Below are positions 1 through 8,461 of a DNA stretch of 64,000 nucleotides, one piece after another. Each line of letters opens with the position of its first letter. The stretch's first letter is position 1. The translations under genes and the position numbers were made by a program. The stretch is from Bin80 sp965209015 (lineage in GTDB: Bacteria > Bacteroidota > Rhodothermia > Rhodothermales > Bin80), in NCBI GenBank assembly GCA_965209015.1, contig OZ242367.1:2418001-2482000 (forward strand), read 5' to 3'. Under the pieces are notes generated by a model. That model made no database searches and was not told the origin of the DNA. It saw nothing but the letters and a program-made list of their open reading frames with translations.

Positions 1-933
1 GGTATGGCTTAAATTTCCATTCTCATTTCGCCAAACTTGAACAACTGGTTCAAAGTATTTTGTAGCATGATAATGCCCTCCACTGAGGGCCAAATCCAGA
101 TCCCCGTCGCCGTCATAGTCACCCCAGTCCATTGCAGAATAAGCAAGTCCGGGAAGGCTCTTAGCGAACTCTGTGAAGACTCCCTCTCCATTATTCCGAT
201 ATAATTCTGTCCTGAATACTCCAGAACTTGTTACACCGGAGAGGGCTAAATCCTGATCGCCGTCATTGTCAATGTCTGCCCATTCAATATCCCCCATGGC
301 CAAAGGTGTAAATGAAAAATCGATCGGTTCATACCTACCATCCTCATTTTTATAGACAGTCGTGACTACTTCATCTTGTGAACTCAACCCGGTAACAAGA
401 AGATCTTCATCCCCATCTCCATCTATATCCGCTGTACGAACCTTACCTCCATATACTCCGCGGAGGTTGGAGGAGATAGAGGTAAAAGAGACGGATGGAT
501 CACCTCTATACAGGTGTGCCACTCCTCGTAGTGGACGAGTTTCAAAGTCTGCAGAATTATGGATGCGTCCAGATACAATGATATCAAATAGTCCATCCCG
601 ATTAAAATCGGTAAGGACCATCGAACTCTGCCAAAGCCCCTGTCCGAGGGCATTCTCACGAAATACCAACCCCTCGCTTCCATCAGTAAAGAGATAAGGT
701 TCTCCGCTGAGAGCTACATAAGAATGAGGTACAAATGGGGGTGTATTTTCAGAATTTCCCGTTCCCACAAGATCTAGTACACCATCACGGTTTAGATCTG
801 CAAATATAACTTCACCATATTCAAGCTCATGGAGGGAGACAGGTCGCAAAGAAGAGAATGTGAACGGCTGAGCCTCTATAGACTCTATATGCAATGAAAG
901 CATACAAAGCCCGCACATAATAATTCTCAGCAT
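1..933 (-). CDS. Secreted FG-GAP/VCBS-repeat protein, C-terminus cut by window edge
   Basis: Reading the minus strand from the ATG at 933 gives 311 codons with no stop down to base 1, so the gene continues outside the window. The N-terminus is hydrophobic and ends in SIEA-Q, which fits a Sec signal peptide cut near residue 21. The mature part has five D-x-[DN]-x-D-G loops, near residues 46, 109, 169, 220 and 272 (for example DLNRDG, DIDGDGDED, DYDGDGDLD). These are the calcium-binding loops of FG-GAP/VCBS repeats, which fold as extracellular beta-propellers. Function is probably adhesion or surface binding; no enzyme motif is visible. It lies 56 bases downstream of the amidohydrolase-DUF2911 gene on the same strand, so the two may be co-transcribed. 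ATGs at 918 and 903 are alternative starts, but they shorten the signal peptide. Confidence 0.8.
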   Translation of the reverse strand, partial: MLRIIMCGLCMLSLHIESIEAQPFTFSSLRPVSLHELEYGEVIFADLNRDGVLDLVGTGNSENTPPFVPHSYVALSGEPYLFTDGSEGLVFRENALGQGLWQSSMVLTDFNRDGLFDIIVSGRIHNSADFETRPLRGVAHLYRGDPSVSFTSISSNLRGVYGGKVRTADIDGDGDEDLLVTGLSSQDEVVTTVYKNEDGRYEPIDFSFTPLAMGDIEWADIDNDGDQDLALSGVTSSGVFRTELYRNNGEGVFTEFAKSLPGLAYSAMDWGDYDGDGDLDLALSGGHYHATKYFEPVVQVWRNENGNLSHT

Positions 934-989
934 ACAATTTTTAGTATAGATCGGCAACAATCACCGCTCAGTACGCTAGTTAGTGCCAC

Positions 990-2567
990 CTAAGGTGAAG
1001 TGAGCCTCAACATCACCCGAGAGCGATCCCATTCGATCAACATACTCAATCCTCCCTCTGGATTTTCTTCAAAAAGGATGGTGAATGCTTCCCTGACCGC
1101 ATCCAACCTCATCACAGGAGCTATGATCCGAAGTGCATCCATTTCCTCACTGTACTGGCCCGTACCATTTTGACCGAGCCCACGATTGAAAATCAGTGTC
1201 CACTGCGATTCTTCAGGAATACTAAATAGTGAGTAGGTCCCCGCAAGTAACAACTGATCATTGATCTGAATATCCTCAGTAATAGTAAATTCGGTAGCTT
1301 CATTTGCCGCTGTACGCCAGAGTTCTCCAAATGGAACCAAGTCACCGAAAATCTCACGGCCACGCCTCCGTGGCGAGCTGTAATGTACTTTGATGTAGGT
1401 ATCTCCGAGTTGTGTACGAGCTAACTGAAGCGGGCTCAGGCGGGGCTCATCCTCAGGGATATGATTGATATTCCAGTCCGCCTCATAAAGACTTTCATCA
1501 ATTGCAGGAATGATCTGAAGTGCATTCTTGTAATACACTTTGCGTAAAACTTCATCGGGCAAGTCTAAGCCATACATCATCCACCAAGCATGACGTTTAC
1601 GATAATAGGGAAAAAATTCATCTGCGGTCTCAAAGAGACGGAAATAGGTGTGATACTCAGCCGCATTCCATGCATCTTTACCCATCAGTACCCGGTCTTG
1701 GTAGTCAATCAACCATTGCCTCGCGGTATGTGGCTGTCGACCGAGTTCTGCGGCCACTGCCCCCAATTCTGTGTACACATTTGGATACTCATCCAGTCGT
1801 TCCCCGAGTAGATCTAGATTATTCCCCAGCCAGCCAAGATGAGCATTGAGAAAAATGGTTTGAGGATGTTTTCGGAACATTCTCCACTGCTCTTCAATCA
1901 TGAGATCCCAGGATGGATCACCGCCCTGCTTACGTCCCGGCCGCTCCTTTAATTCAAACCAGCGTTCGTTGTATCGATCATGGGGGAGCCAGAATGGTGC
2001 TGGGTCAGCGGTATGAATCAGAACTGGAATTCCCAACTCACCACATTTAGCCCAGATTGGATCTAATTGAGGATCATCCGTAGGAATCCGTACTCCATTA
2101 GAGTCCACCACCGTCATCCCAAGATTTTTGAATATTTTTAAGCCTGCTGCTCCATTCTGTACATCAATCTCTAACTGCGCTGCCGCAGATTCTCCAAACC
2201 CAGGCTCCCCCGCTCGAGAAAAATCAATGTTCGCAAAATGTACGAACCGACCTGGAGCATGGCGATCCGTATTCTTAACTTTTTGTATAAGATCCTGACC
2301 GCTGCCTCCACTCAAATTGACCATCGTAATCAGGTTCAGGTCATCCATCGCTCCAACCAACTCACGTAGTTCTTCCTCAGATGCAGTTCCAATCTGCCAT
2401 TGATGTCCATGTGCATCAACAAAACGATATTTTGCTTTCATGACAGGATTTTCTTCAACGACAAGCGTAGAAACGGGAGCATAATCTTCCCATTGGAGAG
2501 TTTGACTACTCGCAGGATAGACAAAACATGTGACGAAAAGGATGGTTAGGAGTCGATACATGATCAT
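990..2567 (-). CDS. Secreted metal-dependent amidohydrolase fused to DUF2911
   Basis: The 525-residue protein starts with a signal peptide (MYRLLTILFVTCFVYPASSQ; the start may be the second Met, at 2561). Residues about 45-360 look like an Amidohydro_2-type TIM barrel. It has the D-A-H-G-H metal motif at residues 51-55, later histidines in LIHTADP and LNAHLGW, and an aspartate in LMGKDAW, as expected for a metal-dependent hydrolase. Residues about 385-525 match DUF2911, seen in the stretch GREIFGDLVPFGELWRTAANEAT followed by LAGTYSLFSIP. DUF2911 is usually a stand-alone secreted Bacteroidota protein of unknown function. The substrate cannot be read from the sequence. The gene runs divergently from uvrB, with about 100 bases between them. 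Confidence 0.8.
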   Translation of the reverse strand: MIMYRLLTILFVTCFVYPASSQTLQWEDYAPVSTLVVEENPVMKAKYRFVDAHGHQWQIGTASEEELRELVGAMDDLNLITMVNLSGGSGQDLIQKVKNTDRHAPGRFVHFANIDFSRAGEPGFGESAAAQLEIDVQNGAAGLKIFKNLGMTVVDSNGVRIPTDDPQLDPIWAKCGELGIPVLIHTADPAPFWLPHDRYNERWFELKERPGRKQGGDPSWDLMIEEQWRMFRKHPQTIFLNAHLGWLGNNLDLLGERLDEYPNVYTELGAVAAELGRQPHTARQWLIDYQDRVLMGKDAWNAAEYHTYFRLFETADEFFPYYRKRHAWWMMYGLDLPDEVLRKVYYKNALQIIPAIDESLYEADWNINHIPEDEPRLSPLQLARTQLGDTYIKVHYSSPRRRGREIFGDLVPFGELWRTAANEATEFTITEDIQINDQLLLAGTYSLFSIPEESQWTLIFNRGLGQNGTGQYSEEMDALRIIAPVMRLDAVREAFTILFEENPEGGLSMLIEWDRSRVMLRLTSP

Positions 2568-2666
2568 GGTAAGATTAAATTTCGTATTACTTCCCGAACA
2601 CTAATATACGTCAGTGGGCAAGGTTTCTTATATAACTGCGTAAACCTGTTTCTGTTAACATAACTA

Positions 2667-4733
2667 ATGGCTATTCCGCTTTCAAAACGAAAATTTGAAT
2701 TATGTGCACCATTTCAACCTTTTGGAGATCAGCCCACTGCCATTAAGGCCCTTACCGACGGGCTTCTCAATGGGAAAGAGCACCAGACGCTTCTTGGTGT
2801 AACCGGCTCAGGTAAAACGTATACCATCAGCAACGTTATCCAGAATCTCGGGAAGCCAACTCTGGTCATGAGCCACAATAAAACCTTAGCCGCTCAACTT
2901 TATGCCGAATTCCGTCAGTTTTTTCCAAACAATGCGGTTGAATTTTTCATTTCCTATTATGATTACTATCAGCCCGAAGCATATATCGTCCATAGTGACA
3001 CTTACATAGAAAAAGATCTTCAAATCAATGAACGAATTGATCGACTTCGATTGCGAGCAACTAGCGCTCTTGTGTCTGGACGCTCAGATGTAATTGTCGT
3101 AGCAAGTGTCTCCTGCATCTATGGCTTGGGTTCTCCCAAGGAATATCAATCTCAGATTGTTCAACTCTCAACCGGTCAGACGATTGAACGAAATGATCTG
3201 TTGTTGCAGTTGATCAGCATCTTTTATCAAAGGAACGATACCGAACTCCAACCAGGGACTTTCCGTGTCAAAGGGGATAGGGTAGATATTTACCCCTCAT
3301 ATGCGGAGGATCTTGCTTATCGTATCATCTTCTGGGGAGATGAAATTGAGGAGATTACCGCAATTGATCCTCTTACGGGAGCAAAGATTGAGCAAGATGA
3401 TGCTACGCTTACGATCTATCCTGCACGCATTTTTGTGACACCCCAAGAACAGATTGATCGCGCCATTACAGCAATTGAAGATGAACTTCATTGGCGTCTG
3501 GCAATCCTCAGACAAAATAAAAAAATGCTGGAGGCGCAACGTTTGGAGCAACGGACACTCTTTGATCTTGAAATGATTCGCGAACTCGGCTACTGTTCTG
3601 GGATTGAGAATTATAGTCGCCATATGACTGGACTGGAAGAGGGGCAGCGCCCCTATTGTCTTATGGATTATTTTCCAGATGATTTTCTTCTCGTCATTGA
3701 TGAAAGCCACGCGACGATTCCGCAGGTACGGGCAATGTACAATGGAGACCGTGCCCGTAAACTTACTCTGGTAGAGCATGGGTTTCGTCTTCCCTCTGCT
3801 CTTGATAATCGTCCGATGAAATTTGAAGAATACGAAGAGCGGCAGCGAAAGACAATTTACATGAGTGCAACGCCAGCCGACTACGAGATGGCTAAATCAG
3901 AGGGCGAGTTTGTAGAGCAGGTAATCCGTCCGACCGGAATCCCTGACCCTCCCGTCTTGATCCGACCTAGTGAACACCAAGTTGATGACCTTCTAGAAGA
4001 GATCCAAAAAGTGAACCGACGCGAGGAACGAACTTTAGTCACAACGCTGACCAAACGCATGGCCGAGGATTTGACTGACTATTTAGAGTCATTTGGTATC
4101 CGAGCCCGATACCTACATTCCGACATTGACGCTTTAACCAGAGTTGAGTTATTGCGGGATCTCCGCCTCGGTACTTACGATGTCTTGGTTGGAGTCAACT
4201 TACTCCGCGAAGGACTTGACCTACCAGAAGTATCCCTGGTGGCCATTATTGATGCAGATAAAGAGGGGTTTCTTCGAAGTGACCGTGCTCTGATCCAAAC
4301 CGCAGGTCGCGCTGCACGAAACGTCAACAGCAAGATTATCCTCTATGCTGATAAGGTTACCGGTAGTATGCAGCGAATGCTTGATGAGACCAACCGCCGT
4401 CGAACCAAGCAGTTGGCCTACAATGAAAAACATGGAATTGTCCCGAAAACCGTGCAGAAAGATCGGAGTGATGTCCTGCGTGGAACCGTTGTCGCAGAGG
4501 AACGCGAGCCAGGAGGACAAACGCCACTCGTACACCCCGCAGAACTTCTAGACGTGCCCAAAGAACTGGATGATCCCCTGATCAAAGCACTGACCAATCC
4601 AGAAAAGAAAGAACTCATGAAGCTCATGAATGCTGAAATGCTTGAAGCCGCTGAAAAAATGGAGTTTGAAAGGGCAGCAACACTAAGGGATGAGATCGCA
4701 CACATTGAGGCAATGCTGAATGAGGGAACCTAA
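2667..4733 (+). CDS. uvrB: Excinuclease ABC subunit B
   Basis: UvrB is the damage-verifying helicase-like subunit of nucleotide excision repair. UvrA loads it, and it then recruits UvrC and UvrD. The 688-residue length is normal. Walker A is GVTGSGKT (residues 44-51). The beta-hairpin that clamps DNA is seen in ISYYDYYQPEAYI (about 95-107). A DESH box (VIDESHATIPQVRAMYNGDR) lies near 340, helicase motif VI is in the region RALIQTAGRAARN, and the C-terminal UVR motif that binds UvrC is at about 645-685 (AEKMEFERAATLRDEI). The start MAIPLSKRKF puts the conserved FQPFGDQP near residue 16, as in the family. No clear ribosome binding site is visible, which is usual for Bacteroidota-like genomes. 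Confidence 0.98.
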   Translation: MAIPLSKRKFELCAPFQPFGDQPTAIKALTDGLLNGKEHQTLLGVTGSGKTYTISNVIQNLGKPTLVMSHNKTLAAQLYAEFRQFFPNNAVEFFISYYDYYQPEAYIVHSDTYIEKDLQINERIDRLRLRATSALVSGRSDVIVVASVSCIYGLGSPKEYQSQIVQLSTGQTIERNDLLLQLISIFYQRNDTELQPGTFRVKGDRVDIYPSYAEDLAYRIIFWGDEIEEITAIDPLTGAKIEQDDATLTIYPARIFVTPQEQIDRAITAIEDELHWRLAILRQNKKMLEAQRLEQRTLFDLEMIRELGYCSGIENYSRHMTGLEEGQRPYCLMDYFPDDFLLVIDESHATIPQVRAMYNGDRARKLTLVEHGFRLPSALDNRPMKFEEYEERQRKTIYMSATPADYEMAKSEGEFVEQVIRPTGIPDPPVLIRPSEHQVDDLLEEIQKVNRREERTLVTTLTKRMAEDLTDYLESFGIRARYLHSDIDALTRVELLRDLRLGTYDVLVGVNLLREGLDLPEVSLVAIIDADKEGFLRSDRALIQTAGRAARNVNSKIILYADKVTGSMQRMLDETNRRRTKQLAYNEKHGIVPKTVQKDRSDVLRGTVVAEEREPGGQTPLVHPAELLDVPKELDDPLIKALTNPEKKELMKLMNAEMLEAAEKMEFERAATLRDEIAHIEAMLNEGT

Positions 4734-4785
4734 TCACTACAACGCAATAGAATTTAAGCTAACCCGCTCAACCTAATTTGACTGA

Positions 4786-4998
4786 ATGAAAAAAGGGATT
4801 CACCCTGACTATCACCCACTCAAGGTTCGCTTGGCTGATGGGACAGAATTCACAACTAAGTCAACCATGAAATCTGATGAATACGTGTCAGACGTTGACA
4901 GTACAAACCATCCGTTCTATACCGGACGGCGGCAGTATGTAGACACTGCTGGCCGTGTTGAGAAATTCCGTCGCAGGTACGGTACTGCAAAACAGTAA
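4786..4998 (+). CDS. rpmE: Ribosomal protein bL31, zinc-free type
   Basis: This 70-residue protein begins MKKGIHPDYHPLKV and contains HPFYTGRRQYVDTAGRVEKF, the bL31 signature. It sits at the central protuberance of the 50S subunit and bridges the subunits. It has no cysteines, so it is a C-minus (non-zinc-binding) form. Its sequence is nearer to the short alphaproteobacterial/mitochondrial style than to the long YkgM-type B paralogue. It lies 52 bases after uvrB and 77 bases before the phosphorylase, with no evident terminator between them. Confidence 0.95.
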   Translation: MKKGIHPDYHPLKVRLADGTEFTTKSTMKSDEYVSDVDSTNHPFYTGRRQYVDTAGRVEKFRRRYGTAKQ

Positions 4999-5075
4999 TC
5001 TTCGTGGGGTTGACTCTTTGATCAGTTGTGGCGGACTAATAGGATACTGATTCGCCTTTCGCGCTCAACAAACCG

Positions 5076-6410
5076 ATGGATACGGTCCGCATTATCAAGA
5101 AGAAGCGTGATGGTTCGGAATTGTCCTCTTCCGAGGTCCGGTTTCTGATTGACGGCTACACTGCTGGACGCATTACAGACTATCAGATGGCTGCCTTTCT
5201 GATGGCTGCGCAGTTACAAGGCATGACCTTAGGTGAGACGATTGCCCTAACTCAGTGTATGCTGAACTCGGGCAGAATTCTTGATTTTTCTACGATCTCA
5301 CCGCAAGTGATTGGTAAGCACTCAACTGGTGGCGTTGGAGACAAGATCTCTCTTGTTGTGGCCCCAATTGTTGGTTCTTGTAAGGTTTGCTTCCCTAAGA
5401 TTACGGGGCGCTCTCTGGGCCATACGGGTGGAACACTTGACAAGCTGGAATCCATCCCTGGCTTTCGAACCGATCTGAGTATTGAAGAGGTCGGGCGGCA
5501 GATCCGTGATCTTGGAGTCGTAATTTTTGGGGCAACTAAAGAAATTGCCCCTGCCGACCGGCAACTGTATGCCCTTCGTGATGTGACTGCCAGTGTTGAC
5601 TTTATCCCCTTCATGACGGCCTCTATCTTGAGCAAGAAGCTAGCTGAAGGCCTTGATGGATTGGTGCTTGATGTGAAATCTGGTCGTGGCGCATTCTTGC
5701 CAGCTATTGAAGATGCCCGAGAACTTGCAAAAACCCTGGTAAATGTTGGAGAGCATTTTGGATTAAATACGATTGCCCTGCTCACGAACATGAATGTTCC
5801 CTTGGGAAGGGCAATTGGAAATTGGCTCGAGGTTGAAGAAGCGATTGAGTGTCTTCAAGACGAGGGTCCCAAAGATGTACGAGAATTAGCGCTCCAGCTA
5901 GCTGGTGAAGTAATTGCTATGGCAGGTCTAGCTGACTCACCCGATCATGGACAACAAATCGCTCAGGATGCGGTTACCTCTGGTCGTGCATTAGACTTTT
6001 TTGCACAAATTGTGCGTGCACAGGGCGGAGATCCTGATGTCATTCAGGATCCTACACTACGTCTACGTTTCGTAGAACCTCATACGATTACCACTCCGCT
6101 CGATATCAGTGGGTATGTGGCCAACATTGATGCACTTGCGGTCGCTGAGATCGCAAATGAGTTAGGGGTTGGCCGACAACTCATAGGACAAGACATAGAC
6201 CATGAAGCTGGAATTGTGTTGCATCTACGCGTTGGAGATAGAGCCAAAGGTGGTCACCCCCTTGCAAGTTTGTATACGAGAAAGACTGACCAAATTGAGG
6301 AATTTACATATAAGATCCGAACTGCCTATACCTTAACAGAAAAGCCTATCTCCAAGTCACCTGTCATAGTGGATCGACTCACTATAGAGGGATGGGATTC
6401 AAATTCATGA
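5076..6410 (+). CDS. deoA: Thymidine/pyrimidine-nucleoside phosphorylase
   Basis: The enzyme catalyses reversible phosphorolysis of thymidine (and in some members uridine) to the base and (deoxy)ribose-1-phosphate, in pyrimidine salvage. The 444-residue length fits the family. Diagnostic motifs are KHSTGGVGDK (phosphate and nucleoside binding, near residue 85) and the family signature SLGHTGGTLDKLESIPGF (near 112-130). A C-terminal alpha/beta domain (about 345-440) contains the HHxxG-like stretch HEAGIVLHLRVGDRAKGG. Sequence alone does not separate DeoA-type thymidine specificity from Pdp-type broad specificity. No other nucleoside catabolism gene is adjacent. Confidence 0.93.
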   Translation: MDTVRIIKKKRDGSELSSSEVRFLIDGYTAGRITDYQMAAFLMAAQLQGMTLGETIALTQCMLNSGRILDFSTISPQVIGKHSTGGVGDKISLVVAPIVGSCKVCFPKITGRSLGHTGGTLDKLESIPGFRTDLSIEEVGRQIRDLGVVIFGATKEIAPADRQLYALRDVTASVDFIPFMTASILSKKLAEGLDGLVLDVKSGRGAFLPAIEDARELAKTLVNVGEHFGLNTIALLTNMNVPLGRAIGNWLEVEEAIECLQDEGPKDVRELALQLAGEVIAMAGLADSPDHGQQIAQDAVTSGRALDFFAQIVRAQGGDPDVIQDPTLRLRFVEPHTITTPLDISGYVANIDALAVAEIANELGVGRQLIGQDIDHEAGIVLHLRVGDRAKGGHPLASLYTRKTDQIEEFTYKIRTAYTLTEKPISKSPVIVDRLTIEGWDSNS

Positions 6411-6483
6411 TTTTTCGCCTATGTCATATTTGGCTTTGTTCATAGAAGTGGGTATCTTTCACCTTAGCTAACCTTTTTTTGAT

Positions 6484-7242
6484 ATGTCCTTATGGTCTCG
6501 CTTTAGACGTGCAATTCGTTCGATTTTTGGAGGTGCAATCTCCTCCCTAGAAAATCCTAAACTCATTCTTGAGCAGAATATTAGAGAGTTGAATGATCAA
6601 GTCCCTAAGATGAATGAGAATATCGCTACCGTAAAAGCGAATGTGATTCTGCTCCAAAAGGAAGCCAAACGGATTCGATCCGAAGTAGAAACTCTGAGAT
6701 CGAAAATTAAGTCTGCTATTCAGAGTGGTCGAGAAGACCTAGCCCGTCAGCATGCGGTTCGATTTGAGACCGCCCAAGAAAATCTTGTGAAGACAGATGA
6801 GCAGCTCGCACATGCAACGGCAGCCTACGATAAGGCACAGCAGGTTAAGAAGGCTTTCATGCGCGAACGTCAACGAAAAATTGATGCAGCTCAGGAAGCT
6901 CTGCGCGCAAGCGAACGTGCAAAATGGCAGTCAAATGTTGCCGATGCGCTTGAGAAATTTGAAGTCGGTGGAATTGACCAGACCCATGATGAAATGATTC
7001 AGCGCCTAGATGAGGAAACGGCCAAAAATGAAGCTCGCATTGAGGTAGCTATGGATTCTGTAGATCTTCAAGCAATCCGTCTGGACGAAGAAGCGGAAGA
7101 TTTGCGTGCAGCTGAATTGGTGAATCAGATGAAGATAGAAATGGGGCTGAGTGAATCAACATCAGAATCTGAACGTATCCCCACTGAGGATCATACCGAA
7201 ACCGAAGAAAAAACCATGGGACGTGCTCGCAACCGTGAATAA
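6484..7242 (+). CDS. pspA: PspA/IM30/Vipp1-family membrane-stress protein
   Basis: PspA proteins are peripheral, almost entirely helical proteins that coat damaged inner membrane in large ESCRT-III-like assemblies. The 252-residue protein opens with an amphipathic helix typical of the family (MSLWSRFRRAIRSIFGGAISSLENPKLIL). A long coiled coil (about residues 25-200) rich in Lys, Glu, Ala and Arg follows. The last 40 residues are acidic and low in complexity. It is the first gene of a compact plus-strand run: the next gene starts 8 bases after its stop. No PspF, PspB or PspC gene is nearby, so the classical enterobacterial control circuit is not indicated. Confidence 0.92.
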   Translation: MSLWSRFRRAIRSIFGGAISSLENPKLILEQNIRELNDQVPKMNENIATVKANVILLQKEAKRIRSEVETLRSKIKSAIQSGREDLARQHAVRFETAQENLVKTDEQLAHATAAYDKAQQVKKAFMRERQRKIDAAQEALRASERAKWQSNVADALEKFEVGGIDQTHDEMIQRLDEETAKNEARIEVAMDSVDLQAIRLDEEAEDLRAAELVNQMKIEMGLSESTSESERIPTEDHTETEEKTMGRARNRE

Positions 7243-7250
7243 CTACTACC

Positions 7251-7610
7251 ATGCCAGAACAGGAACGTGCACGATTGAAAGAACAGTTTATCAAAGAATT
7301 TCGGGAGCGGAAACAAATTCGTCGTTCCCTTGAGTCTGCACATCAACGCCAAACTGTGAATCAAGCACTTGCAGATATGGTCAATACTTTGGAAGAAACT
7401 GTTGATCCTGTTGATGAATATACCGCTCGGCTGGATGCCGAAACCGCCTTGAATGAGGCCCGCCTTGAGATTGCCCTAGAAAGTCAGACCCCTGAGGATC
7501 CGAATAGGCCATCAAAGGTGTCCTCGGTGCAAGACGAACCACCCAATGATTCCACTGCGAAGACGATCGGCCCACGACTCAGGACCGATGCCTCTGATAA
7601 AGGCGAATGA
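7251..7610 (+). CDS. Small helical protein resembling only the C-terminal part of PspA
   Basis: This 119-residue, charged, helical protein has no membrane segment. Its middle (about residues 45-85) aligns with the C-terminal region of the PspA encoded just upstream: DEYTARLDAETALNEARLEIALES here against DEMIQRLDEETAKNEARIEVAMDS there. It lacks the amphipathic N-terminal helix and most of the coiled coil. It is therefore best read as a truncated tandem paralogue of PspA. A job as a modulator or capping subunit of PspA assemblies is inference. It begins 8 bases after pspA and its stop overlaps the ATG of the next gene (ATGA at 7607), so translational coupling is likely. Confidence 0.75.
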   Translation: MPEQERARLKEQFIKEFRERKQIRRSLESAHQRQTVNQALADMVNTLEETVDPVDEYTARLDAETALNEARLEIALESQTPEDPNRPSKVSSVQDEPPNDSTAKTIGPRLRTDASDKGE

Positions 7611-8446
7611 AAGGCGGAGAGATCAACTTCACTCGGGAAGCTTTCCTACATCCATGGAATCTACGGTTCCTAATCGTTGGACTGTTTGTTTCACTAGGAT
7701 TTGGTTTCATCTCGTCCTCTGGGCTTGGGAACGTATTATTCCAATCCCTACTCACGCTCATAATTGCCCTTGAATTATTGCTCTTGGGGTATATCCCCCG
7801 TCATAAACGTTTTCGAAACCTGATCCGAGCCAAGTATGCTGCCCTTGCCGCCAAGCCACTTTCCCAACGAGAAATGTATCGGCAACTGAGTCGAACGAAT
7901 CAACGTCGTTTCGTTCGATTGAGGGATCTGGAAAAGGAATTGCAAACCAATTATGGTAAGTTCAGCTTTGCTTCCCAAGGATTACTTGAGAGTCACACAT
8001 CCAAGATTGAGGGACTGATGGATTCCTGTCTAAAACTCATGTTTCAACAGGAGCGGTACCACGCTTTTGGGCAACGTAAACAAGAACAGGAGCTCGCGAC
8101 GGCCATAGCCGCGATCGAAACCGAACTCAAGCATGCCTCTGAACCGATCCGCAATATTAAAGCCAGACGACTGAGAGTCCTGGAGCAGCGCTTGGAGCGC
8201 TTCAAAAAAAGTCAGGAACAACTTGAAATCATTGAAGCGCAAGTGGCAACCATTGAGGATGTCGTGAAGTATATCCATGAGCAATCCATGACCCTTAATA
8301 ATCCAGAAGAGATCACTTATCAGCTTGATCTTCTACTCTCTGAGGTGGAAGAGACCGAAGCCTCTGTTGCTCAGATTGAATCGGTATTCGGACCGGAGGA
8401 GAGTGAGAATGACTGGAATACGCCTGTCTTACGGTCCCGTACCTGA
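7607..8446 (+). CDS. Two-TM membrane protein with long cytosolic coiled coil, unknown function
   Basis: I do not recognise the family. The 279-residue protein has two hydrophobic segments near the N-terminus (about residues 18-37 and 44-63). A basic stretch (RHKRFRNLIRAK) follows and would hold the rest in the cytosol. Residues about 150-265 are charged heptad-like helix (for example KARRLRVLEQRLERFKKSQEQLEIIEAQ), suggesting an oligomeric coiled coil. The start overlaps the stop of the PspA-like small gene by 4 bases. The next gene follows within about 15 bases. Operon position suggests a membrane anchor or partner for the PspA pair; this is inference only. Confidence 0.7.
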   Translation: MKGGEINFTREAFLHPWNLRFLIVGLFVSLGFGFISSSGLGNVLFQSLLTLIIALELLLLGYIPRHKRFRNLIRAKYAALAAKPLSQREMYRQLSRTNQRRFVRLRDLEKELQTNYGKFSFASQGLLESHTSKIEGLMDSCLKLMFQQERYHAFGQRKQEQELATAIAAIETELKHASEPIRNIKARRLRVLEQRLERFKKSQEQLEIIEAQVATIEDVVKYIHEQSMTLNNPEEITYQLDLLLSEVEETEASVAQIESVFGPEESENDWNTPVLRSRT

Positions 8447-8461
8447 TTGCCTGCTTCGTGC

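Noticed and set aside
5252..5791. 179-codon minus-strand frame within the nucleoside phosphorylase
   Set aside because: It is an antisense shadow of a strongly supported enzyme.
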